Shown: piece by piece, positions 18,824 through 28,271 of the stretch
Numbering within the stretch: position 1 is the first letter of the stretch
Layout of the letters: each line of letters opens with the position of its first letter
Assembly (NCBI RefSeq): GCF_024919295.1
Contig: NZ_JANWTC010000005.1
Span: 1-64,000 of the forward strand
Length of the DNA stretch: 64,000 bases
Origin: Corynebacterium lemuris
GTDB lineage: Bacteria > Actinomycetota > Actinomycetes > Mycobacteriales > Mycobacteriaceae
Reading direction: 5' to 3'
The notes under the pieces: generated by a model
What the model was told of the DNA's origin: nothing
Database searches by the model: none
The model's input: only the letters and a program-made list of their open reading frames with translations
Program-made: the position numbers and the translations under genes

Positions 18824-20134
18824 ATGAACCTGAGCCCCACCATCACCCGCCTGGCCGAGGCCGGGAGTCTGCTCGTCGTCTCTGATTTCGACGGCACCCT
18901 GGCCGGTTTCTCCACCGACATCTACGCGGTGCCCGTCAACCGGGATTCGTTGGCTGCGCTCACCCGGCTCGCCGGGATGCCGGCCACCCACGTCGCGCTG
19001 CTGACCGGACGACATCTGGCGGGCCTGGCGAAGGTGTGTGCCCTGCAGGCCCCGGTGGTGCTGGCCGGTTCGCACGGTTCCGAGTCCGCGGAGCACGCCG
19101 TGGCGCTGACGGATGGGATGCGCGCGAAGCTGCGGGAGGTGGAGGAGTCGCTGGCTGGTTTCGCCGCACAGCCGGGTACCTCCATCGAAGCCAAGCCCTT
19201 CCAGCGGGTGGCGCACGTCGCGGAGCTGGCCGCCACGGATCAGGCGGCGGCGGACAGTTTCCTCGAGGAGACCGCGGCCATTGAGATACCGGGAGTTCGG
19301 GTGACCCGCGGGCACAACATCGTGGAATTCTCCGTCAGCACCGCAACGAAGGGCACGTGGCTGGCCGCGGAGATCGAACGTGTGGACCCGGATGTGGCGG
19401 TGTTCATCGGCGACGACACCACCGATGAGGACGGTTTCCGGGTGCTGCGCCCGGATGATGTCGGCATCAAGGTCGGCGACGGGGAGACCGCCGCCACCGG
19501 GCGCCTCGCCGACATTCCCGCGGTGGCGGAGTGGCTCACCTCGCTTGCCGACGCCCGCGCCACCCACCTCGGACTCCCCCGCCCCGTCGCCGAGCGTTTC
19601 GAGGCCGTCGCCGCAGGGTTCTCCGCGGAGGTCCACCGCGTGCACGACTGGTCGGCTGCCACCCCGTGTGCGGGTTGGTCGGCCCGGGACATCGTCAATC
19701 ACCTGGTCACCTGGTATCCGGCGAATCTGCGCAATGCCGGCATCGACCTGAGTTTCACCCACGACCTGCAGGCTGATCCCGCCGGCACCTGGTTCGCCTT
19801 CGTCGAGGCGGTCCGCGGGCTGCTGGCCGATCCGGAGCGTGCCGACGCCGTCTTCACCGCCGGCCCCGACGAAGGCGGGACCGTGGCGCGGGCCACCGCT
19901 GGTTTCCTGCTGCCGGACATCTTCATGCACACCTGGGACCTGGCCCGCTCACAGGGCAACGATGTGCGTCTCGACGAGGACTACGCCGCCCGCAACCTCG
20001 CCGGGCTGGAATCCCTGGGCGAAGCCCTCCACGAGACAGGACAGTTCGGCCCGCCGGTGTCCGTGTCTCCGGCGGAACCGGCCGGGGTACGTCTGATGGC
20101 CTACGTCGGCCGGGACCCCGGCTTCGGGCTTTAG
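18824..20134 (+). CDS. otsB: Trehalose-6-phosphate phosphatase fused to a DinB/mycothiol-isomerase-like domain
   Basis: The 436-residue protein has two parts in one unbroken frame. Residues 1-245 are OtsB: HAD motif I SDFDGTLAGF (D21, D23), TGRHLAGL, GSHGSE, KGTWLAAEIE and GDDTTDEDGFRVL (196-206). It removes phosphate from trehalose-6-phosphate. Residues about 252-436 resemble the TIGR03086/MDMPI-type DinB fold: ERFEAVAAGF, WSAATPCAGWSARDIVNHLV (H293) and PDIFMHTWDLAR, where D365-x3-H369 could complete a metal site. Typical OtsB proteins are about 250-270 residues, so the C-terminal half is an addition. Enzyme activity of the second half is unknown. The stop overlaps the convergent neighbour by 4 bases. 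Confidence 0.9.
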   Translation: MNLSPTITRLAEAGSLLVVSDFDGTLAGFSTDIYAVPVNRDSLAALTRLAGMPATHVALLTGRHLAGLAKVCALQAPVVLAGSHGSESAEHAVALTDGMRAKLREVEESLAGFAAQPGTSIEAKPFQRVAHVAELAATDQAAADSFLEETAAIEIPGVRVTRGHNIVEFSVSTATKGTWLAAEIERVDPDVAVFIGDDTTDEDGFRVLRPDDVGIKVGDGETAATGRLADIPAVAEWLTSLADARATHLGLPRPVAERFEAVAAGFSAEVHRVHDWSAATPCAGWSARDIVNHLVTWYPANLRNAGIDLSFTHDLQADPAGTWFAFVEAVRGLLADPERADAVFTAGPDEGGTVARATAGFLLPDIFMHTWDLARSQGNDVRLDEDYAARNLAGLESLGEALHETGQFGPPVSVSPAEPAGVRLMAYVGRDPGFGL

Positions 20135-20682
20135 ACGGTAACTTCCTCCTTCTCCTTGGCCATCCAGCGCCGGGCCACGCCCGCGCCGAGGATGAACACA
20201 CCCCACAGGACCGCCAGGATCCCGAGCCATCTGCTCAGGGCGAGGGCCGCCCCGCCGGGGTTGTTGATGAAGATGATGCCCGCCAGGATGAAGCAGACAC
20301 CGCCGAGCACAAGCAGCCAGCGGGAGGTCTGCCCCTTCTGGGAGAAGGCCGAGACGAACTCGGAGACACCGCGGGCGAGCAGCCAGATCCCGAGGATCCA
20401 GGCCAGAGCCACCCCGCTGTCCAGAGGCCGGAAGACGGCCATGAGGCCGGCCACCACCCCGATCACGCCGATGATCCCGAGGAATATCCGGGAGCTGCGG
20501 TTCTCCGGGCGGAAGGCGGCGGCGAGAGCGAAGACACCGTCGACCAGCGCGTACCACCCCCAGATGAGCACGAGGGTGAGCACCGTCAGGCCGGGCCAGG
20601 CAACGGCGATGACGCCGACTATGACGGCGAGCGCACCGGAGACAATGAGGATGAGGGAGGAACGCCGGGCGAAATCGAGCAT
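20131..20682 (-). CDS. HdeD-family (DUF308) membrane protein
   Basis: The 183-residue protein has six membrane segments arranged as repeated pairs, with GALAVIVGVIAVAWPGLTVL, ALAWILGIWLLARGVSEFVS and LGGVCFILAGIIFINNPGGA, which fit the HdeD/DUF308 repeat. Family members are linked to acid or stress tolerance in enterics; the actinobacterial role is unknown. The tail ends in a charged MAKEKEEVTV. It converges on otsB with a 4-base overlap. Confidence 0.82.
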   Translation of the reverse strand: MLDFARRSSLILIVSGALAVIVGVIAVAWPGLTVLTLVLIWGWYALVDGVFALAAAFRPENRSSRIFLGIIGVIGVVAGLMAVFRPLDSGVALAWILGIWLLARGVSEFVSAFSQKGQTSRWLLVLGGVCFILAGIIFINNPGGAALALSRWLGILAVLWGVFILGAGVARRWMAKEKEEVTV

Positions 20683-20772
20683 GATCTCTGTCCTTGCTGG
20701 TCACGGGGGAAGGTGATGGAGCTACGGCATATGACTCTCATGCTACTCCGGCGCTCCCTACCCACCCGGGAA

Positions 20773-21873
20773 TCAGTCCCGCGGCGGTGCGACAGTCCTA
20801 CCCGCGTGGAAGGTGGTGGGCAGGATCTGGCGGGGTGGCGGGTCGGGGGGAGGTTGGTCGGCCAGGTGGGCGTCGATGAGTGAGAGCAGCATCCGGCCCG
20901 CGGCGGTACCCTTCTCCTTGTTCGGCTGGATGACGGTGGTCAGGCCGAGGATCAGCGCGTTGCGGATGCCGTCGAAACCGGTCACCGAGAGCTCCTCGGG
21001 TACGGAGATGCCGTGATCGCGGGCGTACTCCAGCACACCGAGCGCCATGGAGTCGGTGGTGCACAGCACGGCGGTGAGGTCCGGATGGGTCTCCAGAAGC
21101 TCACGCGCGGCGGAGAAACAGTTGGCGTGATCGTTGATGTGGCGGGTGATCACCGGGACCTGGGCCGGATCGATGCCGGCGGCGGCGAATTCATCCAGGG
21201 CGCCCAGCACCCGGTCACGCTGTACGTGCAGGGCAGCCTGCGGGAGGGTGGCACGGTCGACGGGGCCGTCCTGGTGTTCGCGCTGCAGCCGGATCGCCAG
21301 GATGCCGATACGCCGGTGGCCGGCCTCGACCAGGGCGCGGGCTGCGGGGCGGATGGCTGCGCGGTCGTCGATACCCACGAAGGGGAGGGTGTCGATGCCG
21401 GTCGGCTGGTCACAGACCACCAACGGCAGGTGCCGTGCGCAGGCAGCCGAGAGGTGCGGGTCCCCCTCCGCCACCGAGTACACGACCACCCCGTCAACCA
21501 CGGCACGGCCCACCAGGGCGGAGGCGTCGGTCTCCGAGGGGCCCGCAGGGATGAGCGTCAGGGAGGAATCCGAACCGTGGGTGGCCGCCGCCATGCCGGC
21601 CAGGAAATCCACGGAGGCGGCATCCTCGAAGGCATACGTCAGGTCCTCGGTGAGCAGCACCCCGATCGAACCGACCCGGCGCGTACGCAGGGACCTGGCC
21701 ATGGGGTCGGGACCCGGGTATCCGCGGGCGTGTGCTGCTGCGAGGATCCGCTGGCGCAGCTGCGCCGAGAGCTGGTCCGGGTTGTTGTAGGCGTTCGACA
21801 CCGTCGTCCGCGAAACCCCCAGTTCAGCGGCTAGCGAGGCGAGAGTCCCGCGGCTGCGGGCACGTTTGACCAT
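20773..21873 (-). CDS. ipsA: LacI-family regulator, probably IpsA
   Basis: The 366-residue protein has an N-terminal LacI helix-turn-helix (GTLASLAAELGVSRTTVSNA, then AYNNPDQLSAQLRQRI) and a periplasmic-binding-like effector domain (VGSIGVLLTEDLTYAFEDAA to LSVTGFDGIRNALI). IpsA of C. glutamicum, encoded just after otsB as I recall, is a myo-inositol-responsive LacI regulator of inositol phosphate synthase and cell wall lipid/mycothiol genes. The symbol rests on family, sequence flavour and position; I could not compare the proteins directly. The ATG at 21873 is used. It diverges from the esterase gene. Confidence 0.78.
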   Translation of the reverse strand: MVKRARSRGTLASLAAELGVSRTTVSNAYNNPDQLSAQLRQRILAAAHARGYPGPDPMARSLRTRRVGSIGVLLTEDLTYAFEDAASVDFLAGMAAATHGSDSSLTLIPAGPSETDASALVGRAVVDGVVVYSVAEGDPHLSAACARHLPLVVCDQPTGIDTLPFVGIDDRAAIRPAARALVEAGHRRIGILAIRLQREHQDGPVDRATLPQAALHVQRDRVLGALDEFAAAGIDPAQVPVITRHINDHANCFSAARELLETHPDLTAVLCTTDSMALGVLEYARDHGISVPEELSVTGFDGIRNALILGLTTVIQPNKEKGTAAGRMLLSLIDAHLADQPPPDPPPRQILPTTFHAGRTVAPPRD

Positions 21874-21913
21874 GCCCCCAACCTAGCAGGGGTGTGCGAC
21901 TAGACTGTGCGTC

Positions 21914-22774
21914 GTGAGAAACCGGGAGCCGTACACCGCCGAACGCGTCATCATCCGGCATCAGGGACGTGAGCGGCGTTTCGTCGTGGTCACGCCTGAT
22001 CAGCTGCCCGCCAGTCCACCGGCGCTGCTCTATTTCCACGGCTCCCTCCAGAACGGCAACGTCGCCCGCAGCTTCACCGGCCGCATCTTCGATGACATGG
22101 CCGCCCGGGTGGGCGCGGTGCTGGTCTACCCCGACGGCGTCGACCGGCATTTCAATGACACCCGCCTGCGTCTGCGGGAGAAGACCCGCGAGCTGAACGT
22201 CGACGACGTCGGTTTCACCCGCGCAATCGTGGACTGGCTGGCGGAGCACCGGGGTGTCGACAGGCAGCGGGTCCATGCCTGCGGCTATTCCAACGGCGGT
22301 CAGATGGTCATGCGCCTGCTCCACGAGGCCCCCGGCCTTCTCGCCGGCGCCGCCACCTTCGCCGCCACCATGCCCGCCGCCGACAACCGGGTACCCGGTC
22401 TCCGTGAGATCAGTGTGCCCACGCCCTACCTGGCGATGCACGGGACCGCCGACCGCATCGTGCCCTACGACGGCGGGATCGCCGGACTCGACCCGGCACA
22501 CTCCCGGGGCGTGCTCATCTCCGCGTGGGAATCAGCGGGGTACTTCGCCACCGCCAACGGCCTGGGCGAGGCTGACCACACGATGGTCACCGGCCCGGCG
22601 GGTGTGACCGTCGACCGCTGGGCACGCGAAGGTGCACCCACGGTTGAGCTGTGGAGCATCGAGGGCATGGGTCATGTCGTGCCCACCCCGAAGCAGCTGC
22701 CCGGGAGCATCGGTCCGGGTACGGATGCGGTCATCGCCTCGGAGGTGCTGGCCCGCTTCTTCGGCTGGGACTGA
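21914..22774 (+). CDS. Alpha/beta hydrolase, esterase/PHB-depolymerase-like (LpqC type)
   Basis: The 286-residue protein has an alpha/beta-hydrolase layout: PALLYFHGSLQNG (oxyanion side), the nucleophile elbow ACGYSNGGQMVMRL (G-Y-S-N-G), the acid in AMHGTADRIVPYDGG, and the histidine in EGMGHVVPTP. This matches the LpqC/feruloyl esterase-PHB depolymerase group, but with no signal peptide, so it may act in the cytoplasm. The GTG start at 21914 follows TAGACT (21901-21906) by 7 bases, which suggests a leaderless mRNA. It is divergent from ipsA. Confidence 0.8.
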   Translation: MRNREPYTAERVIIRHQGRERRFVVVTPDQLPASPPALLYFHGSLQNGNVARSFTGRIFDDMAARVGAVLVYPDGVDRHFNDTRLRLREKTRELNVDDVGFTRAIVDWLAEHRGVDRQRVHACGYSNGGQMVMRLLHEAPGLLAGAATFAATMPAADNRVPGLREISVPTPYLAMHGTADRIVPYDGGIAGLDPAHSRGVLISAWESAGYFATANGLGEADHTMVTGPAGVTVDRWAREGAPTVELWSIEGMGHVVPTPKQLPGSIGPGTDAVIASEVLARFFGWD

Positions 22775-22814
22775 GGGGCGGGTCCGGCAGGGCCGGTACG
22801 CAGCACCGGGCTGC

Positions 22815-22922
22815 GCGTGAGATTTTCAGGTCAGATATTCAGGCGCCTGAAAACCTCACCTCACGCCTTCGCCGAGCAGGGGGAACACGGCGGCGGTCAG
22901 CGATTCAGGCGAGATTTTCAGG
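22815..22922. repeat. Inverted and direct repeat cluster
   Basis: TGAGATTTTCAGG (22818-22830) and CCTGAAAACCTCA (22846-22858) form an inverted repeat with one mismatch. Between and across them lies a perfect palindrome TTCAGGCGCCTGAA (22838-22851). A direct copy GAGATTTTCAGG recurs at 22911-22922. The region lies between two converging genes. It may be a dispersed intergenic repeat or an esterase-gene terminator; no long T-run is present. Confidence 0.6.
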
Positions 22923-22943
22923 CCCGCCCCGACAGACAGCAGC

Positions 22944-22975
22944 GCCCGGGCTCACCCACGTGGATGAGCTCGGGC
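22944..22975 (-). terminator. Probable terminator of rlmB
   Basis: GCCCGGGCTCA (22944-22954) pairs with TGAGCTCGGGC (22965-22975) around CCACGTGG. The stem has 11 positions with one mismatch and lies 24 bases after the rlmB stop on the minus strand. The U-tract is poor, so efficiency is uncertain. Confidence 0.6.
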
Positions 22976-22998
22976 GGATAACTCCTCCAGGAGAGGAC

Positions 22999-23958
22999 CT
23001 ATTTGGTTGCGGCTGCTCCCCCGGCAGCCCGACGCTGGCGGGCGAACTCGGAGAGCACCACACCCGCGGCCACGGAGGCGTTGAGTGACTCGACCCAGTC
23101 GGTCATGGGCACGGACATGATGACGTCGCAGTTCTCCCGCACCAGGCGCGAGATGCCCTTGCCCTCGGAACCGACGACGATGACCACCGGGTCGGTGCCG
23201 CCGTCGTAGGTGTCGAGGGTGTGTTCACCGCCGGCGTCGAGGCCGACGACCTGGTAGCCGTTGCGCTGGAATTCCTGCAGCGTGCGGGTGAGGTTGACCT
23301 CACGCGCAACGGGCAGACGGGCGGCGGTGCCGGCGGAGGTCCGCCAGGTCACACCGGTCACGGAGGCGGAACGCCGCTCCGGGATGACCACGCCGTGGCC
23401 ACCGAAGGCGGCGACGGAACGGATGACGGCGCCGAGGTTGCGGGTGTCGGTGATGTTGTCCAGCACGACGAACATGCCCGGCTCACCGGTGTCGGCGACA
23501 CTGGAGATCAGGGTGTGCACGTCGGTGTACTTGAACGGCGGAATCTGCAGGCCGATGCCCTGGTGCAGGCCGTTGCCGGTCATCTTGTCCAGCTCGAAGC
23601 GTGGGACCTCGGTGATGGAGATGCCGCGGCTGGTGGCCAGCTGGACGGCTTCGGAGAGGCGGTCATCGGCGCCCGTGCCCTCGGCGACGTAGAGGGTGGT
23701 GGCGGGCACCTTGGCGTGGAGGCACTCGATGACGGGGTTGCGGCCCACGACCAGCTCGAAGGTGTTCTCCTTCACGTGGCGGCCGGAGGCACGGCGCTCG
23801 GCGGTCCGCTTGCGCTTGTGGGCGGCGTGGTATTCACGGTCCTCCGCCCTGGGGGTGGGGCCCTTGCCCTTCAGTCCGCGGCGGATCTGCCCGCCGGAGC
23901 CCTTCTGGGCGCCTTTCTTGTTGGTGCGTCGTGCCCCGGGTCGTCCCTGGTTGGCCAT
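22999..23958 (-). CDS. rlmB: 23S rRNA (guanosine-2'-O-)-methyltransferase RlmB
   Basis: This 319-residue SpoU/TrmH-type methyltransferase acts on a loop guanosine of 23S rRNA. The first 60 residues are a very basic extension ([14 protein letters not shown]...) common in actinobacterial members. The substrate-binding domain begins at [13 protein letters not shown]. The trefoil-knot SPOUT domain shows motif 1 [20 protein letters not shown], motif 2 [15 protein letters not shown] and motif 3 [20 protein letters not shown]. It sits 10 bases downstream of cysS, as in many actinobacteria, so they are one operon. Confidence 0.93.
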   Translation of the reverse strand: MANQGRPGARRTNKKGAQKGSGGQIRRGLKGKGPTPRAEDREYHAAHKRKRTAERRASGRHVKENTFELVVGRNPVIECLHAKVPATTLYVAEGTGADDRLSEAVQLATSRGISITEVPRFELDKMTGNGLHQGIGLQIPPFKYTDVHTLISSVADTGEPGMFVVLDNITDTRNLGAVIRSVAAFGGHGVVIPERRSASVTGVTWRTSAGTAARLPVAREVNLTRTLQEFQRNGYQVVGLDAGGEHTLDTYDGGTDPVVIVVGSEGKGISRLVRENCDVIMSVPMTDWVESLNASVAAGVVLSEFARQRRAAGGAAATK

Positions 23959-23968
23959 ATGTTTCCTT

Positions 23969-25360
23969 CTAGTTCTTCAGCGACCACGAGGGGCCGTCGG
24001 GGGTGTCGGTGACGTCGATGCCGGCGGCGATCAGTCGATCGCGGACGGCGTCGGCGGTGGCCCAGTCCTTCTCGGTCCGGGCGGTGGTGCGTCTTTCGAG
24101 TTCGGCGGCGACGAGCACGTCGAGAGCCTGCAGGGGGGCGTCGCTGGTCTGCGTTCCACCGGCCCAGCGCTCATCCTGCGGATCGACGCCGAGCACTGCG
24201 GTCATGGCACGGACCCCGGCGGCGATGCCGGCGGCGTCGTCCGTGCGGCCTTCCGCGAGGGCGGTGTTGCCCGCGCGGACAGCGTTGTGGATCTCGGCGA
24301 GAGCGCGGGGTACGGAGATGTCATCGTCCATGGCCTCGGCGAAGGCTTCGGTCCAGGTGCCCACCTCGACAGGGCCGACGCGGCCGAGGAAGTCCTCGAT
24401 GCGCCGGTAGGCGGTGGCCGCCTCCTGCAGGGCAGCCTCAGAGTACTCCAGCACGCTGCGGTAGTGCGCGGAGCCCAGGTAGTAGCGCAGTTCGACGGGG
24501 CGGACGAGTTCGAGCAGGTGCGGGACGGAGAGGACGTTGCCCAACGATTTGGACATCTTCTCACCCGCCATGGTGACCCAGTGGTTGTGCATCCAGTAGT
24601 TGGCGAAGTCATCACCCGCGGCATGCGCCTGGGCGATCTCGTTCTCGTGGTGCGGGAACTGCAGGTCCAGACCGCCGCCGTGGATGTCGAAGGTGTCGCC
24701 GAGGTACCAGGTCGCCATGGCGGAGCACTCCAGGTGCCAGCCGGGGCGGCCCTCGCCCCAGGGGGTGGGCCAGGAGGGCTCGCCAGGCTTGGCGGCCTTC
24801 CACAGGGCGAAGTCCTGCGGGGAACGCTTGCCCTGGTTGTCGGTCTCCCCCTGCTCCATCTCCTCCACCCGGTTGCCCGAGAGCGCACCGTAGTCGGAAT
24901 CTTCGGTGGACACCCAGGCGGCGACGTCGAAGTAGACGGAGCCGGCGGCCTCGTAGGCGAAGCCGCGGTCCATGAGGCGCTGCATGTAGGTGATCATCTG
25001 GGTGACATGCCCGGTGGCGCGGGGTTCCACGGAAGGCGGCAGCACATTCAGCTGGTCATAGGCCCAGGTGAAGGCCCGCTCGTGCGTGGACACCCACTCC
25101 CACCAGGGACGGCCGTGCTCTGCGGCCTTGGTGAGGATCTTGTCGTCGATGTCGGTGACATTACGGACGAATGCGACGTCCAGCCCCTTCACCACCAGCC
25201 ACCGGCGCAGGATGTCGAAGGCCACGCCGGAACGGACGTGACCGATGTGCGGCTGGGACTGCGGGGTGGCACCACACAGGTAGATCGAGGCGTGTCCTTC
25301 CCTGACGGGGACGAAGTCACGCAGCGACCGGGTGGCGGTGTCGAAGATACGGAGAGTCAC
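23969..25360 (-). CDS. cysS: Cysteinyl-tRNA synthetase
   Basis: The 463-residue class I synthetase attaches cysteine to tRNA-Cys. C29 in YLCGATPQ and the HIGH box (residues 38-41) form the N-terminal active site with zinc. [28 protein letters not shown] (zinc ligands), HHENEIAQ and the KMSKS loop (EKMSKSLGN) follow. The GTG at 25360 is chosen because [16 protein letters not shown] is the family's usual N-terminus; the frame is open a further 12 codons without support. The mshC homologue has a similar fold, but the full anticodon-binding C-terminus here favours cysS. Confidence 0.94.
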   Translation of the reverse strand: MTLRIFDTATRSLRDFVPVREGHASIYLCGATPQSQPHIGHVRSGVAFDILRRWLVVKGLDVAFVRNVTDIDDKILTKAAEHGRPWWEWVSTHERAFTWAYDQLNVLPPSVEPRATGHVTQMITYMQRLMDRGFAYEAAGSVYFDVAAWVSTEDSDYGALSGNRVEEMEQGETDNQGKRSPQDFALWKAAKPGEPSWPTPWGEGRPGWHLECSAMATWYLGDTFDIHGGGLDLQFPHHENEIAQAHAAGDDFANYWMHNHWVTMAGEKMSKSLGNVLSVPHLLELVRPVELRYYLGSAHYRSVLEYSEAALQEAATAYRRIEDFLGRVGPVEVGTWTEAFAEAMDDDISVPRALAEIHNAVRAGNTALAEGRTDDAAGIAAGVRAMTAVLGVDPQDERWAGGTQTSDAPLQALDVLVAAELERRTTARTEKDWATADAVRDRLIAAGIDVTDTPDGPSWSLKN

Positions 25361-25395
25361 ACCTACATATCCTAGACGAGCCCTTCTGGAGCGCA

Positions 25396-26163
25396 TCAGA
25401 CCTTCAGGGGGTTGGCCTCAGCGAAGCGGTAGTACTCCAGGTTCTTCAGCCCGCTGGCGGCGGCCTCATCGATGATGACGGTGGCGTTGTTGTGCAGCTG
25501 CAGCACCGAGGCGGGGCACATCGTGGTCAGCGGGCCCTCGGCCAGGCAGGCCACGGCGGCGGCCTTGTGCTGGCCGGTGGCCAACAGCACCAGGTGGCCG
25601 GCACGGCGGATGGTGCCCAGGCCCTGGGTGAGGACGTGGACCGGCACGTCTTCGGCGGTGTCGAAGAAGCGGGCGTTGTCGGCGATGGTCTGCGGATGCA
25701 GGGTGGTCACGTGGGTGGGCATTGTCAGGGCGGTACCCGGCTCGTTGAAACCTATGTGGCCGTTGGTGCCTACACCGAGGAGCTGGACACCGATGCCGCC
25801 GGCATTCACGATCGCATGCTCATAGGTGTCGGCCGCGGCGTGAGGGTCGGCAGCCATGCCGTCGGGGCTGGCGACCAGGGCATCATCGATGTCGATGTGG
25901 GCGGTGAACTCATGGCGGATGGTGTGGTGGTAGCTCTGCTCGTGCTCCGGGGCCAGACCGATGTACTCGTCGAGGAGAAACGCCCGGCAGTCAGCGAAGC
26001 TGACCTCACCGGCATTATGGCGCCGGATGAGTTCCTGGTACGTGGCCACGGGGGTGGAGCCGGTGGCGAGACCCAGCGTGGCGCCTCTTCGGATATGAGG
26101 CACAACGATGTCTGCCGCGGCTACCGCGACCTCGTCTGCGGTGGGACGGATGATGATGCGCAT
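25396..26163 (-). CDS. nagB: Glucosamine-6-phosphate deaminase
   Basis: The 255-residue protein matches NagB, which turns glucosamine-6-phosphate into fructose-6-phosphate and ammonia. Seen are [19 protein letters not shown] near residue 31, the active-site [35 protein letters not shown] (catalytic D/H region) and the C-terminal [20 protein letters not shown]. The ATG at 26163 has AAGGA about 11 bases upstream, and a TATTAT -10 box precedes it. It is unusual to find it between ispF and cysS, since nagB normally sits with nagA or sugar uptake genes. Confidence 0.93.
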   Translation of the reverse strand: MRIIIRPTADEVAVAAADIVVPHIRRGATLGLATGSTPVATYQELIRRHNAGEVSFADCRAFLLDEYIGLAPEHEQSYHHTIRHEFTAHIDIDDALVASPDGMAADPHAAADTYEHAIVNAGGIGVQLLGVGTNGHIGFNEPGTALTMPTHVTTLHPQTIADNARFFDTAEDVPVHVLTQGLGTIRRAGHLVLLATGQHKAAAVACLAEGPLTTMCPASVLQLHNNATVIIDEAAASGLKNLEYYRFAEANPLKV

Positions 26164-26208
26164 GTGGCGGGGAATCCTTCAGGTGCCGAAAATCTCTGAT
26201 CCTGCTAG

Positions 26209-26214
26209 ATAATA
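26209..26214 (-). promoter_or_regulatory. Candidate -10 box of nagB
   Basis: On the minus strand TATTAT lies 46 bases before the nagB start, in an otherwise GC-rich 88-base gap after ispF. It suggests nagB has its own promoter and need not follow ispF transcription. Confidence 0.4.
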
Positions 26215-26251
26215 CGGACCGGAACCTGATCCGCCCGATCACCCACCCGTC

Positions 26252-26740
26252 CTAACCCCGTCTGTGCCACACGAGGGCGGTGGCGACGGCGGCCCGCCCC
26301 TCCCCCCGGCCGGTGAAACCCATGTGGTCGGTGGTCGTGGCGGAGACGGACACCGGGGCCCCGAGGATCCCGGAGAGGACCTCCTCCGCCTCTCCGCGCC
26401 GCGGCCCCATCTTCGGGCTCTGCCCCACCAACTGGGCGGCGGCGTTGCCGATGACGAAGCCGGCGGCCTCGACGGCCTCCCGCGCCTCGTGCAGCAGCTG
26501 CGCACCGGAGACACCGTCGTACTCCTTCCGGCCCACCCCGACGAGCGTTCCCAGGTCACCGAGGCCCGCCGCGGAGAGCAGGGCGTCGACGATGGCGTGG
26601 GCGACGACGTCACCGTCGGAATGCCCCTCGCAGCCGTCGACCCCCTCGAAGAGCAGGCCGGCGATCCAGCAGGGTTTACCGGCCTCGATCTGGTGGGCGT
26701 CGGTGGCCACACCGACGCGGGGGATGATCAGGTTATTCAC
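26252..26740 (-). CDS. ispF: 2-C-Methyl-D-erythritol 2,4-cyclodiphosphate synthase
   Basis: The 162-residue IspF of the non-mevalonate isoprenoid pathway. Metal ligands appear in [13 protein letters not shown] (D, H) and in [20 protein letters not shown], the family hallmark. The C-terminal half shows [19 protein letters not shown] and [12 protein letters not shown] at 26740 starts it and overlaps the ispD stop by 8 bases, so the two are translationally coupled. It forms the cyclic diphosphate from the product of IspE; IspD, two steps earlier, is encoded directly upstream. Confidence 0.95.
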   Translation of the reverse strand: MNNLIIPRVGVATDAHQIEAGKPCWIAGLLFEGVDGCEGHSDGDVVAHAIVDALLSAAGLGDLGTLVGVGRKEYDGVSGAQLLHEAREAVEAAGFVIGNAAAQLVGQSPKMGPRRGEAEEVLSGILGAPVSVSATTTDHMGFTGRGEGRAAVATALVWHRRG

Positions 26741-27476
26741 TGGGTACCTCGAAGATCGTGGGCTCGGCCTCATCGGTGATGGTGCGCGCGAGGGTCATGT
26801 CGATGGGGGTGGTCACCTTGAAGGCCATGGGATCGCCCTGCACCGTGACCACCGGGACGCCGTGCCACTCCATGAGGGAGGCGTCGTCGGTGGCCACGAA
26901 ACCGGGGTCGGCGGAGGCGAAATAGGACTCATTGGCGGCCCGCAGACTGCTGAGCAGGAAACCCTGGGGGGTCTGCACCGCCCGCAGCCCGGCGCGGTCG
27001 GGGGTGCCCACCACCGTGCCGTCAGCGTCGACCTGTTTGATGGTGTCGGCCACCGGCAGGACGGGCACCGCCGCGGGTGCGCCCTCAAGCACGCGGCGGG
27101 CGACGCGGGCGATCATTCCGGGCGGGGTCAGGGCACGGGCGGCGTCATGGATGAGTACCACGGCCTCCCCGGCGCTGATGGTCCGCAGGCCCGCCCAGAC
27201 GCTGTCGGCACGTTCCCCACCGCCGTGGGCGAGGTGGACGGGCACGCCGGTGGCGGCGGCGTCGAGAAGCCCAGCCTGGTCGAGCAGCTCCTCGGCGTAA
27301 TCCTCCATGTCGGGGCTGACCAGCACGATGATCTCATCGACCACCGCGGAGTTGATCATCGCCGCCACCGAGCGTTCCACCAGGGAACGACCACGCAGGC
27401 GCACGAAGGCCTTGGGGATGGCCGCCCCCAGCCGGGTCCCCCGACCGGCGGCGGCGACGAGCGCGATGACCCTCAC
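26733..27476 (-). CDS. ispD: 2-C-Methyl-D-erythritol 4-phosphate cytidylyltransferase
   Basis: The 247-residue nucleotidyltransferase joins CTP with methylerythritol phosphate. The CTP-binding loop is [20 protein letters not shown] at the N-terminus, with the later motifs [46 protein letters not shown] and [19 protein letters not shown]. The GTG at 27476 lies 10 bases after the carD stop, and the 3' end overlaps ispF. The order carD-ispD-ispF is typical of actinobacteria. Confidence 0.95.
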   Translation of the reverse strand: MRVIALVAAAGRGTRLGAAIPKAFVRLRGRSLVERSVAAMINSAVVDEIIVLVSPDMEDYAEELLDQAGLLDAAATGVPVHLAHGGGERADSVWAGLRTISAGEAVVLIHDAARALTPPGMIARVARRVLEGAPAAVPVLPVADTIKQVDADGTVVGTPDRAGLRAVQTPQGFLLSSLRAANESYFASADPGFVATDDASLMEWHGVPVVTVQGDPMAFKVTTPIDMTLARTITDEAEPTIFEVPSE

Positions 27477-27486
27477 GGACGGGCTC

Positions 27487-28065
27487 CTACTTGTCGTCGT
27501 CTTCGTCGTCGAAGGTCAGGTCGTCCAGGTCGACGTCGATGTCGCCGTCCCCGGCATCCGCGGCGTCCTCCGGATCCACCTCGACGTGGGCCTCTACCTT
27601 GGTGAGGAACTCGTCGGCCTTCTTCTCGTCGACGGTGTCCGCCAGGGCCAGCTCACCGACGAGGATCTGACGGGCCTTGGCCAGCATGCGCTTCTCGCCG
27701 GCGGACAGCCCACGGTCCTGGTCGCGGCGCCACAGATCGCGCACGACCTCGGCGACCTTGTTCACGTCGCCGGAGGCAAGACGCTCCTGGTTTGCCTTGT
27801 AGCGGCGGGACCAGTTGCCGGCCTCCTCCACGTCCGTCTCGCGTAGCACGCCGAAGACCTTCTGCAGCCCCTCCTCGCCGACGACATCACGGACGCCGAC
27901 GAGCTCCGCGTTCTTGGTCGGCACACGGACGATCAGGTCAGACTGGTTGATCTGCAGAACCAGATACTCCAGTTCCTCCCCTCCCATCACACGCTTCTCG
28001 ATGTCAGCGATCACGGCGGCGCCGTGATGCGGATAGACAACGACATCCCCGACCTTGAAATCCAT
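27487..28065 (-). CDS. carD: CarD-family RNA polymerase-binding regulator
   Basis: The 192-residue CarD binds the RNA polymerase beta subunit and stabilises open promoter complexes. The N-terminal Tudor-like RNAP-interaction domain reads [20 protein letters not shown], and the C-terminal helical DNA-binding domain includes [20 protein letters not shown] and the conserved tryptophan in [20 protein letters not shown]. The last 30 residues form an acidic tail ([20 protein letters not shown]), longer than in mycobacterial CarD, which ends near residue 162. The ATG at 28065 is chosen because AGAGGAG lies 5-6 bases upstream; an in-frame GTG at 28071 is too close to it. Confidence 0.94.
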   Translation of the reverse strand: MDFKVGDVVVYPHHGAAVIADIEKRVMGGEELEYLVLQINQSDLIVRVPTKNAELVGVRDVVGEEGLQKVFGVLRETDVEEAGNWSRRYKANQERLASGDVNKVAEVVRDLWRRDQDRGLSAGEKRMLAKARQILVGELALADTVDEKKADEFLTKVEAHVEVDPEDAADAGDGDIDVDLDDLTFDDEDDDK

Positions 28066-28271
28066 TCCCACTCCTCTGGTGCGGTAGACGGCACACTAGA
28101 CCACGCATTCTACCACGCTCTCCACCAGCACTTATCGACACCCTGCCCCCACCCCCGACTCCCCCCGCCGCCACGAACGTGTTCGACGGGAACTGTGTGC
28201 CGGGGGGCTGGAGAGACTAAGGTAGGCTGCTGAAACAGCATCACGAACTTGAACTGATGGAGGACACCCCC

